A stretch of 64,000 nt of DNA from Acephala macrosclerotiorum (Eukaryota > Ascomycota > Leotiomycetes > Helotiales > Mollisiaceae): the NCBI GenBank assembly GCA_014904845.1, contig MU119259.1, positions 62,001 through 126,000 on the forward strand. Direction: 5' to 3'. This document shows positions 1 to 10,135 of the stretch, piece after piece. Position 1 is the first letter of the stretch, and each line of letters starts with the position of its first letter. Below the pieces are notes generated by a model. It had not been told where the DNA came from. It searched no databases and saw only the letters and a list, made by a program, of their open reading frames with translations. Made by a program: the position numbers and the translations under genes.

Positions 1-46
1 CACATTCACATTACAACTTGATATGCACAGGTGCTGATTCTTAACA

Positions 47-923
47 GGTCCTTGGAAATGGATACAATTCAGAGAGGCCTTGCTTGACATCAAGACTTGG
101 CTCTTGGTGTTCTTCAACTTCTGGGTTTCTATTCCAAATGGAGGACTCACAAGTGTAAGGTTATGCCTCTATAAACTACTTGTGGGGATGTATTCTGATC
201 CCAACGGTTCACACCACTCATGGTCAACGGTCTTGGCTACAGCTCTTAACACGCAGCGTTGCTGACAAGCCGTCTGGGATCATGGAGATAGTTTCACCGT
301 ATCTTTGCAATGGCTATGTCTTCCTCCTCCTAACACGTCTTCCAAAGTACCAACCTCGAGGATTCATTATCGTCATCGGACTTGTTGGCATGATCGCTGC
401 TGTCTTCCTCTACATCCTTCCATTGACAGCACTACATAATCGACTCGCCGCCCTTCATGTCTTGTATTTCTATTTGGGGCCATACATCGTATCGCTTGGA
501 TTCATCACGGCGGGCACTGCAGGTAGCAATAAGAAGGTAATAGTGAGCGTGCTGGTGTTTGTCAGCTACCGCGTTTCAAATATCATCGGCCCGCAATTCT
601 TCAAAGCCAACCAAGCGCCCTTGTATCCACTTGGAACTGGTGCCATTCTCGGATCGTACGTCCTTTCGATTCTCACGGTGTGCACTTGCATGTTCTTCTG
701 TTGGCGCGAGAATTAGGGCCCAGGTAGGTTGGACGAGACCGCAGGCGAGAGGGTTCACGACGAGATGGACTTTAAGGATTTGACAGACAAGGAGAACATC
801 CGCTTCAGGCATGTTTGGTTCTATGACCTAATAGGCCTACTCCAAGATGTATGCACGGAGTATGACTGGTATAAGCATAATTCAAAACCCGCATATGCCT
901 ACTCTAGCCGAAGAATTCCTTGA
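47..923 (+). pseudogene. Decayed MFS transporter, allantoate-permease (Dal5) type, 5' end outside window
   Basis: An exon begins after a CTGAT..TTAACAG acceptor at 46 and encodes an MFS segment (REALLDIKTW, then SIPNGGLTS), ending near a GTAAGG at about 151-156. A second exon from about 270 encodes the rest of the C-terminal half: SGIMEIVSPY, several hydrophobic segments, then NIIGPQFFKANQAPLYPLG, the signature region of the anion:cation symporter/Dal5 family, which imports small carboxylates or amides at the plasma membrane. The frame is broken by TAG at 714-716. In the same frame the typical family tail continues (GERVHDEMDFKDLTDKENIRFR, about 741-806), so the stop looks like a nonsense mutation, not the natural end. 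The segment expected between the two exons is also not clearly readable. It converges on the hydrolase gene downstream. It is most likely a pseudogene; stop readthrough or a sequencing error is possible. Confidence 0.6.
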
Positions 924-2057
924 CATGCTTCATCAAAATTTCGGGAACCTCTTCCGCAACATAATGTCCCGAATCAACTGCCTCTCCACTCACTTCATTC
1001 TCACAAACAGCCCTCCACTCCGCCAAGCAATCAAACTTCTTCTCAACCAGTCCCTGTTTTCCCCACAAAACTCTCACAGGACACTGTATCTTCCTCCCCT
1101 CTTCTCTATCCTTTCTCTGTTCTACAAGATCGATAGTAGCAGCTGCTCTATAATCCTCACACATGGCATGAACGCCTGCCTCATCTTTGAACTGCGCAAC
1201 ATACTCATTGAGAGCTTCAGCGTCCATGAATCTTTTCTGCCCCGCATAGCTTCCTCCGAAAAATGGAAGTTTGAAAGCTTCGGGGTCGTTGAGGATGAGA
1301 GTCTCGGGGAATGGTGAGGGTTGGATGAGGAAGAACCAGTGCCAGTATTTTGTGGCGAATTCTTGATCGGTTTTTTCGAACATGGCGAGGGTGGGCGCTA
1401 TGTCGAGCATCATGAGTTTGCCGACTTTCTCGGGGTAGTCGACGGCTGAGCGGGTTAGTTTGACTTACAATCGATTTATGGGTATGAAAATGAGGATTGC
1501 CGCTTTTCGGATTCTGAACCCCCTTCATGTTTAAACAATGTCAAACATTCAGATTCAAAACCTAAATTCTACCAGCTCGGTCATTAAATTCACTTGCATC
1601 TAATCCAAGAGAGTTACAAGATGTCGGACATCAACCAGGGCCACTTGACCCCACCTCATGCAAGGACAGGACAGACATTCAAAACCGACAACCGACAGCA
1701 AAGTGAATACTCACCCAACTTATGCGCAATCCTAGCCCCTCTATCATGACTCAAGATCCAAAACTTTTCAAATCCCAGCTCATGCATAACCTTCACACAA
1801 TCCTCCGCCATCGTCGACTTCGCATAGGCTTTGTGGCTATCATCTGATGGTAGTTTTGATGATTTACCGTATCCTCTCAAATCGATCGCCACGACTGTGT
1901 AAGTGGCAGCAAGTTCCGGGGAGACTTTATGCCATATGTGGTGGGTTTGAGGGAAGCCGTGAAGCAAAAGGAGGGGTTGGCCGCTACCGGAACGGGTTCC
2001 GTGGATTGTGAGGGTGGGGGAGAGTTTGATGTCGAAGGGCTGGAAGTTGTCGAACAT
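904..2057 (-). CDS. Fluoroacetate dehalogenase-like alpha/beta hydrolase
   Basis: Two exons, complement(904..1445, 1715..2057), giving 294 aa. The intron (GTGAGT...CTAACCCGCTCAG, 269 nt) restores HKLAVDYPEKVGK across the junction. The fold is alpha/beta hydrolase: HGFP oxyanion loop at about residues 33-36, and nucleophile elbow SHDRGAR with Asp105, Arg106 and Arg109. LDIAPT follows, with Asp129 as likely charge-relay acid. YWHWFF carries His150-Trp151, the halide-pocket pair of fluoroacetate dehalogenases, and DSGHYV supplies the catalytic His at about 275. This set fits haloacetate/fluoroacetate dehalogenases better than ordinary epoxide hydrolases, which lack the Arg pair and the HW motif. 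It probably hydrolyses small halo-acids or related esters in the cytosol. No signal peptide is seen. The true substrate in fungi is unknown. Confidence 0.85.
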
Positions 2058-2578
2058 TGTGATATGGAAATGTGCAGATACCGAATTGGGTCGAGATATT
2101 GAGCGTGGTGTTTTATACAGAGCGTCATTATAAGGAGGTCATCAGAAGGGCGTCAGAACCCAGCGTTTGATTGTACGAGTGCGGGGTAGACCCACCTCAT
2201 TGCCGGCGGGTAGCGAACCAGCAGTAACTGCATTAGAAATCAACGACATACTTTTCTATTCCTCAATCTTGTCCTTTGTGAGAGGTGTCCATAAATAAAT
2301 TCATGGAGTCAAGGTAGGTAAAACCGGCATCAAATCTTGAGAGAAAAGAACCATGTTCGCAAATCACTTCTGAGTAAATCACCCTCGTCTTCAGTGTCAC
2401 AACGAATTCGGTTGGGGAATTCTCAACAGAGACATAACATTCTCAACTACCCTGCAATAATACATTGTGTTGCCTGTTTCCCACATCCTCTAAACTCCCC
2501 CAAGACCGCCCAAGAAAGCAGATGCATATCGACAGATGCGTGTTGGTACAATGGTGATTGGTCGAATACTCCGCGAGC
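2058..2578. other. Intergenic, nothing recognised
   Basis: This stretch lies between the divergent 5' end of the hydrolase gene and the 3' end of the hydrophobin gene. Only short open frames without family resemblance are present. Confidence 0.6.
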
Positions 2579-2995
2579 TTAGATCGGGTTGGAGCAGATA
2601 AGACCTTGCTCAAGCTGCAAGTATGTCAGCACTGTCTCTTACATAATGAGTCGAGACTTACGATGGGGATCAAGCAGCACATATCGATCTTGCCAATAGC
2701 AGCGCAGATGGAAGTGAAGTTGGCAACGGTAGTTGGGACCTCAGGAGCTGTAGAAACATCATGTTAGTAAGGTCTTCTATGGGGATGTTAAATGGGTTTC
2801 TCTAGGTGACATACGAGTTGAGCAGTCAAGGTCGGCAACACCAAGAACATCGACATCGCAGCATTGAGGAGTGCCGGAAGCGCAGACGAGGGTAGCTTGA
2901 CGTTCAACGAGACCGTCACTGAAGTGTGCTGGAGTGGCAGCGGAGAGGGCGAAGAGGCCGACAAGAGCGGCAAGGCTGGTGAATGAGGTTCTCAT
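2579..2995 (-). CDS. Class II hydrophobin
   Basis: Three exons, complement(2579..2614, 2662..2747, 2815..2995), 100 aa. The N-terminus (MRTSFTSLAALVGLFALSAATPA) is a signal peptide, followed by a short propeptide-like part ending VERQ. The mature part has the eight cysteines in the order C, CC, C, C, CC, C. Spacings after the first pair are 11, 16, 8 and 10 residues, exactly those of class II hydrophobins (cerato-ulmin/HFB type), which confirms both splice junctions. The C1-C2 gap is only 6 residues where 9 is usual. Such proteins are secreted, self-assemble at air-water interfaces and coat hyphae or spores. A TATA-like CTATAA lies at 3124-3119, about 125 bp upstream of the ATG. Confidence 0.93.
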
Positions 2996-4877
2996 ATTGC
3001 GGCGGTGGTGTTGGTACTTTTGAAAAAGTTGAAGGTTAAAGAGTTGTAATAGGGTTGGATGTTCGTGATGAAAGTTGTGTTGCTGATGTCGTGCTTTTTG
3101 GGGGATTTCAGATTCTTCTTATAGATTTCTTGTCCTACCCACTCCCTCCAAGATCTTGGATATCCTCAGTTGATCGTCATAGTCAACGTACTCCTAGAAG
3201 GTCGATCGAGGTTCATCTCATCCAGTCATTCGGGGGAAAGACCGCTCGGTCGTGCAAGACTCGTCATGTTGCTGGGAATTTGAAAGGCTGCCAGAGGGTC
3301 GTGATGGGTAAGTTCATCGAAAATTAGTGAAATTCGATGTCGATCGAACCCGTTAAATCTTCATGCGCAACTTTTGTCGAAGAATCCCGCTGGAAGCGGC
3401 AGGAAGAACGTTTCTCCTTCCACATCCCCGATGGTTCCTGACAGGTTTAGCATCGATCGTCACTGCCAGTTGCCACATGAATGCATGTCTCAGCTATTCC
3501 AGGTTGAGCAAACACGGAGAGGGGAGATCAACATCATCAGTGGTGCATCGCTTAGGGAACCCTTGGACGCTGTCATCCGCAATCTGGAGAACATCAGACA
3601 GGGGCCGTTTAGCGGCTTCCCGTCTGCAGGCGGCCCTACCGGAACCACAAACGACGTTTAACGGTGCTACAGGCTTAGCAGCCATGTTTTCCCTGGTTGG
3701 TCCTTGAAACTTTCGGTTTTCTCGTCATCGTTTCAGTCCTCAGGATGAACGCATTGCGTTGGATTATGCTTGAAATGAAACTTTCTAGGGCAACTGACAA
3801 TGCCTCAAGGCTCTCAACTCTGCACTACAGAACCACCACAACAGAAACATCTGCAACTAATGCTAGCAATCTACGGGCTTAATTACAAGAACAATGTTTC
3901 TGAAGCTAACTCGCCGATCAGCACTTCAACAAGAGTAACAACACATTCAAGAAAAGAAGGGTCCAACGCGAGTCTCAGGTCCACGATATATGCACTTGTA
4001 AAGTCTGCTCGATCTCATCCCGTCAGCCACTTAGCAAGGCATAAATACCTGTCTCCTCGTGTGTTTGGCTCAGGACGACTCAACTAGTGAACGCCTCAAG
4101 TGGCGATAGCATTGTGGGAGTGGCCTTCCACATCGCTTCCATGAGGATTGGAAAGTTAATTATCGGCTAAGAAGGAGGCAAGAGCCCAGGAAACGTTCGA
4201 CTTCAAGGCTCAATCAAATTTAGGTGGGGTAGCGGCTAGGGAGTGGCAGTTGACATGCATGTGTCAAGGGTGAATAATGCCGATCTTGCTCATGCGGCAA
4301 GGGTAAATGCGCAAATCTTGGACAAGTTGAGCAAGGGGCTCATAGCAAACTTGCCTCTGGAACCGAAGGGGGTATAAAAGCCGCAATTAAAGCTCCGTCA
4401 TCGCCAGAAATGGATGTACTGTGCTTCTCGCTTGACATGCACTTGCCATGGGCGTCAAGGTTGTTTCTACGGAAGCAGCGAAACGGTGCTAACCTCTCAC
4501 AGCTCGACCTCGCCTTCCAAGCTCATGGATTAGAACCAACTAGAACGGCGAATTTCAAAGTCGTGTTAGTGGGCATTCAGAAGCCCCTAGAACAATTAAG
4601 ATATCGTGAAATTGCCGCAGTGTTGAGGCTGTGGCACTCTGGGAGAAGTGAGCAGGGTTCCGTACTAAACAGCATGATGCCGGGAGTAAATGAAGTGTTC
4701 AAAGCTTGCTTCTTGATTCGCGTGCAAGATTAGAGACGGTAATACCACAATAATATGTGGAAACATTTCGCCCCAAGTGACCTCATGCCAATGATGGTCG
4801 TCGGAAGGCGGTTACCAGAATGTTCGCGGAGACGGGCGGTGGCTGAACTATCTTGGTTCAAGGAGTGCAGACCGTTC
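2996..4877. other. Intergenic, 1.9 kb, no supported gene
   Basis: This stretch holds the hydrophobin promoter side (TATA-like motif at 3119-3124) and several short open frames of no recognisable family. A clear TATAAAAG lies at 4373-4380, 30 bp before an ATG at 4410 that opens a 107-codon frame. That frame has no recognisable family and may be fortuitous. Confidence 0.5.
4373..4380 (+). promoter_or_regulatory. TATA-box-like TATAAAAG
   Basis: A consensus TATA element lies 30 bp upstream of ATG 4410. No convincing gene follows it, so its role is unknown. Confidence 0.25.
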
Positions 4878-6571
4878 TCATTGATCAACAACTTTCTTAT
4901 GACTGTCCTTCACAGCTTGGGCCTTGATTGGACCAACGGCTTGCTCTCTTGCGGCGTCTCTATCGGCCGTTGTTTTAGCATCTTGCATCCCCGCTAGCAC
5001 ATGTTGCTGGTTCAGAGGAGTTGTCGGCGGCGTCATTTCTTCTGGCTTCTCCGCTTCTCTCGATGAAGAATGGAGTTGGGTTTCGCGTTGGTGTAGAAGA
5101 GTGGTTGACGGTGTTGTGACGTCCTCCAACGCATTAGTCACTCCTCCCGAAGAAGTATCCAAGCGAGCTTTGAGCTCAACGATCGCTTCGGCAATCCGAG
5201 ATAGTTCACCGACGATAGCAGGGAGTACCTGATCCTGCCTCAAATCCGCAGCGAAGCCGAGAGCTGGCACGGTCGCTAGCCGACGCCGTATCAATTCTTG
5301 AGATATCTTTTCCCACTCTTCTACTACAAGTGGGGCCTTTTGCCGTCGTTCAAAAAGTGCTTTCGCATCATGGAGTACAGCTTTCATGAACTTGACGCGA
5401 TTTTCGTTCTATTCATGTGTATTAGCCACCAGTAAGACTTGTGAGTATCGGATCACTCACTGTGGGATGTGTGCTCAGAAATTCAGGCATTGGTTCCCTT
5501 CCTTCGAGCGCCAACTTCTCCTCCATGGACAAGCGCTCAACATGCTCTATTCTCGCCTGGGGATCAATGCCAGCCTCGGCCATAAGCATTAGACCGATAT
5601 GGTCCGCTTCTTTCTCGTGCATCTAGGGACCGTTAGTGCAAGATAGCTTTGCCGGGCGTTGCTCAAGTGGCTCAAGTATGCGAAGAGCAGTGTTCTGAGC
5701 GCCAGCTCGTCATCACAGGTGCCCACCTCACCCTCCCCGAGTCTAACATGATGATACTGACCCTACTCGTGACGAGATCAATCCCTAGTGGCCCTTGGAA
5801 GCCAAAAAGTCTAGCCACATATTCTGCAAAAAAATGTCCAGTAGATCTTTCTACCGTGTGGCGCGCTACAATATGCCCGAGCTCATGAGCCAAGATCCCC
5901 GCAACTTCTTCTGGATTCTGGCACTGTATTATTGCGCCTGTGTCGATGAAGATTCTCCCGCCATTCATTCCATTGAGAGCATGGGAATTAGGCTCTTCTG
6001 AGATCTAAGTAAGTATGTATATAGCTCAGACAGGATTCGACGACTGACCGTAAACATCACAGACGTACAACTTTACAACGAGATTCTTCGCGAGTTCTAC
6101 TTCAAGAAGCCTGTTCAGAATCTTTTGGATCATTATAGCAGGAGGCGCCTCTTGAGTAAAGATTGGTTTCTGTGGGGTTGACATCCAGGTTTCAGCAATA
6201 CTGACAGCCTCGTCATATTCTGCATCTTCCCAGAGCATGCGTTTTCTCTTCGTGATCGGGACTTCTTCAAAGAAGGAACGATAATAACAATAGAGTCCTA
6301 AAGAGGACGTAGCAAACAGGATGGGGATTGCAATTGCGACATCTCGAAGTCGGCCCTGATAATCTCTGGTCGTGTCGGTGGCTGTTGTGTCCGGAACGAT
6401 CTGAGAAGACGCCTTCGGATTTGTGAACGAATGCAGGAATCTGATCTGGGGATTAGAAAAGAGCTTGAGAGCCGGACGTCTACCAATGTGGAATGCCTGT
6501 CGAGCATCCGATGATTGAAGTGCAACTCTGGTGGCACAGATGGTGCGCGACGATGCTAGAACTCTATGCAT
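4878..6571 (-). CDS. Oma1-like M48 mitochondrial metalloendopeptidase (copy A)
   Basis: Four exons, complement(4878..5408, 5461..5622, 5762..5997, 6049..6571), 483 aa; all junctions are in phase. The chosen start gives an Arg/Ser-rich, acid-poor N-terminus (MHRVLASSRTICATRVALQ), a likely mitochondrial presequence, though the frame is open up to 6769. A hydrophobic segment (AIAIPILFATSSLGLYCYY) follows. The catalytic M48 part has the zinc motif HELGH (in ILAHELGHIVARH) and the third-ligand motif EADHIGL. The family (yeast Oma1) degrades misfolded inner-membrane proteins and processes the Mgm1/OPA1 fusion GTPase. The C-terminal 170 residues are helical then Thr/Pro/Glu-rich, longer than in yeast Oma1. 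A damaged tandem paralogue lies just downstream on the same strand coordinates (7.6-9.0 kb). Confidence 0.85.
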
Positions 6572-7645
6572 GATCAGATGTAGAAAGAGAAGGCCGGAGA
6601 AGTTCGAATTGGGAGAAAGATCTGGAAGAGGAAGTCTTGCTCGAAACGAAGAAGAAGCTGGCGAGGCTGGAGGCATGAGATATGTGGTTACACAAAGTGC
6701 TTCGCCGCAGGTTGCCTCAAACATTGAGGCTCCGTTGACGCACGCCACGCCAACGCCACCACTTCTCAAGGCTCCAACAAAGGTCGAATGGACTGACCGA
6801 TCTCTCAGCCATGGTCAAACCACTCGGCAAGCCAAACTCTCGAATAGATCAGCAATAATCTAGGTAGATTATGAGGGATAGACCCATGAATTATGCTATG
6901 CTTAACGCCGAGAGCATCGCAGTCCGCAGCCTCACAGCTGTCATCGATATCAACGACCGTCTCACGAAAGAGCCTTGCAGTATCAATGCCCCTCATGTGC
7001 CATCATGCGGCCTTCCTGATCTTGTCCGTGCTCGGTACCCTAAGACAAACCCACTAACATGTTCGACTTGATTGACTGGCAAGTTGTCCTCGTAGCGCGA
7101 CTCGTACGTAAAAACCCCTCGATGAATATCGACTAAGGTAAATTTCGGGAGGCATTTACTCGTATTCCATAATGTTTTGTCGTTCGGGCTATTCATAAAC
7201 GCTTCGTATGATGTGATGATACGGAGAATAAGTCGCGGGGCTGGAAGCGGTTTTGGTATAAAATGGTGTTTTATCACGTGATGCAACACTCAACGAAGTC
7301 CTTGATTGCCAAAGCTGGCCACGGAGGGGACATATGGGACTCTGGATAAGTGACTATGGTCAAGGGCCAGAATGGAGAGAACCGAGGTGAGTATTTGATA
7401 TCACATTTCTGTGGCATCGCATCACGTGGACGCAGGCGCGCACCTGCAAGCAGGCCCTGCATTCCACAGAGACAACAGGTAGCTAATTCAGTTTCACTCG
7501 ATCTATGTTAATCCAGATGTTTTGGAACCACATTCCAAATGTCCTCGTTTTTGCCCCTCCTTATCTTACTAAAAGTGTAGACTTCCCAGCAGTCTTTCAC
7601 GACCTGTCCTACCAGTATCCAGAATCGAGTCCATGGTCTAGTAAG
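6572..7645. other. Intergenic between the two Oma1-like copies
   Basis: No coding resemblance was recognised. Short open frames on both strands look fortuitous. Confidence 0.5.
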
Positions 7646-8962
7646 TCATGTAGAGGGACCAATTTCTCTCCTTTCCTTGGTAGCTTTCTGCTCAGGCTCC
7701 TTCCGATTAGGCCCTTTAACATCTCCGTCTAGTTGTCTAGGCTCAACATCTGTGTTCTCCTTACTAGTAGCTTGAGCAGAAATGAAGCTCCCGAGCCCTG
7801 CTACTGCCAAAATCTGAACTGGCTCTGTTGACTCGTTGACTTTGCTGATGTCGCCCACTTCTGATCGAGTTGCCTTTGCAGGATCTTCGAGTAGTCTCAT
7901 GGTGGCTTCAAGTTTCTCCAACTTTCTTACCACAACATGAAACAGTATTTCAGGTTTCATCTTAGCCAGCTCGTGCTTCGAATTATGTAATTTGGAGTGG
8001 CTTTCCAGATCCGCATGTACACCGTTCCACTCTTCCAAAACTAGCGGGGCCATCTTGACCTTTTCATGCACGCCCTTTGCTTAGGGAAGCAAAGCCTTGA
8101 GCTGCTTGATGCGAAGGTCTGTCTGTGTCATACTATTTAGTCATTGCCACGGAAATTATAAAGGAACAAACAGGAACTTACGGAAGGATGTGTCTGAAGA
8201 ACTTCAGGCCAAGGTTCAATGTTCTTCCTTGCTTCTGCTGCCAACTTTCGTTCCAGTTGATCTAGCCTTTCTTGTGAATTAAAATCTGCCTGTGCCATAA
8301 GGATGAGACCTATATGATCTGCTTCGGCCTCGAAGAGCTAGGTAGCGTTAGAAACGTAACTGCACTATCCTGTGTATCCTTCCCTATGGTCAAGTTATTA
8401 GGAGGTGATGATCTTTAAGGAGCACAGCTTCGTTCTCAAGATTTCTAGAGTGAAACTAACCTTGCTGGTTACATAGTCTCGTCTAAGTGGTCCTCGGAAG
8501 CCGAACCGTTTTGAGAATTTCATAGCGAAATAACGGCCAATATTACTCTCTATGGAGTGACGAGCAACTATATGTCCAATTTCATGGCCTAGCATTGAGG
8601 CAGCCTCATCAACATTTCGGCTGTCCAGCAAGGCGTTCGTATTGAAGAAGATACGTCCTGGCAACGCCATTGCGTTTGGCCTATCTGAATTAGGGATCGA
8701 TTAACTCTAATCCTTTTACCTACGACGAAAACTGACCAAAATATAGGATATAGAGCTTGGGTTGGAGTTTCCCTCCCAATTCTACTTCAAACAGTCTTGC
8801 GAGGATTTTCTGAACCATCGCCACGAACTTGTGGTTATTAGGAAATTTATCCTTATCCTTCAATATAGTCGTCCATGCTGAAATGTGACTGACCTCCTCA
8901 TATTCTGAGACAGGCCAGACGAAGCGGTCGCGGCTCGTGATCTGAACTTTATCAGTATGCAT
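7646..8962 (-). pseudogene. Oma1-like M48 peptidase, damaged tandem copy B
   Basis: Exons complement(7646..8122, 8182..8337, 8461..8684, 8737..8962) match copy A in order and intron phases (1, 0, 0). The zinc motif HEIGH (MLGHEIGHIVARH) and the EADHIGL motif are intact. Two defects are visible. The N-terminal presequence and membrane segment of copy A are absent: the first ATG (8962) starts at the equivalent of copy A's ITKRKR region and a TAG lies just upstream. In the last exon an in-frame TAA at 8083-8081 interrupts LLP/AKGVHEK, after which the frame continues with MAPLVLEEW, matching copy A's KAPLVVEEW. If expressed it would make a protease domain of about 215 residues lacking both targeting and C-terminal regions. 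It is probably a pseudogene, but a soluble truncated enzyme cannot be excluded. Confidence 0.7.
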
Positions 8963-10135
8963 GTAGTACTAAATCTATAATCCCCGGAAAGGCATCAGGA
9001 GAACGCAGTGATTGAAGCTCTCCGAAGTATTCTCCTATATGTTTTCCACCATGTCTTGCTATCTCCCCCTAGCCGAAATCTCTACAGGTAAAATCAGTGT
9101 AGCAAGTTGATGGATGAATTTTCGCTGACATAGTCCGAGTAGAGTTCAAGACGGGAGATGTCCGTTGTTCTACCAGATCTGATACCTAATCAATGTCCTG
9201 GGCCCTTGCCTCGCGAGATAAGGTGTAAATATGGGAGCGGATGACTCAGAAGTACACAAAGAGCGCAAAGTTAGCACTGCTATAATGGTCTGAAGGGATG
9301 ATATATTAAGGATGATGATCCAAGGAGCGATGAGAATGAGGATATATAGAGCATATCACGTGCACCCTAGCAACTGCCATTGCCTCTCAAGTCCTGAATG
9401 ACTTAACCGTGAATTATTTTAAACTTCATGAGGGGGTGCGAAGCTGCAAGTCAGGGCTACACAAACACCCCTAAAACATTGACAGGCGAATAACAAGCGT
9501 GAATAGACACCACCAACACAGTTGAGATTGAAAAATCAACAGGCAATTCGACTGATCATCTCCTTGGCTCCTCTTTCTGATATAGGCTGCTATCACCGAA
9601 ACGCATTTTAGGGAGTTAAGGACATACTGTAAGAGTGTCTGCAAAATGCGAGAAACTTGCTCTATGAGATGATCTAAGCCTCAGACACGGATATTAACAG
9701 ACAGATCCAAAGAAAGTCGACCGCTCGGTAGCTACTGGTTTCTCGCTTGGCTTCTCATTTGAGAGTGAATGTAGACAATGGGTTTCGATCCATCTACTAC
9801 GGCGTGCATGTGACATGGAATGTCAATAGCATATTTCGAAGCTCAAAGATGGGCTTGTCGAAGAAAAAAGGAGGTAGTTGTGGAGCAGACACACGTGATA
9901 CCACGCTAGTTTTAGGTTTCTTGGCGAACCTTGATTTCCCCTGGCCGATGACACCCTTATCAGCCATGACGTTTGCTCCTCAAGCTTGAGTCCGGGTCCA
10001 GTTTATCACGCACCCGCACAGGAGACGCGTTCAATTGCCTACCCAAACTCCCAAGGATGAGCTAGGTTCTATTTCTTATTTTTCTCACAAGTTCTTCTAC
10101 CCTCCTTCGTCCATCACGCAGGCATTCATCTTATC
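8963..10135. other. Intergenic, nothing recognised
   Basis: This stretch probably contained the lost 5' part of Oma1-like copy B and now holds the promoter of the transporter at 10136. No presequence-like exon could be recovered by eye. Confidence 0.5.

Noticed and set aside
3055..3707. Overlapping frames between the hydrophobin gene and 3.7 kb
   Set aside because: Frames on both strands overlap, none has motifs or splice logic; treated as non-coding.
5623..5761. Extra exon (LLFAYLSH..) in Oma1-like copy A
   Set aside because: A single 139-nt intron joins LVTSR to MHEKEADHIGL in phase 0, and copy B has the same junction, so the extra exon is not needed.
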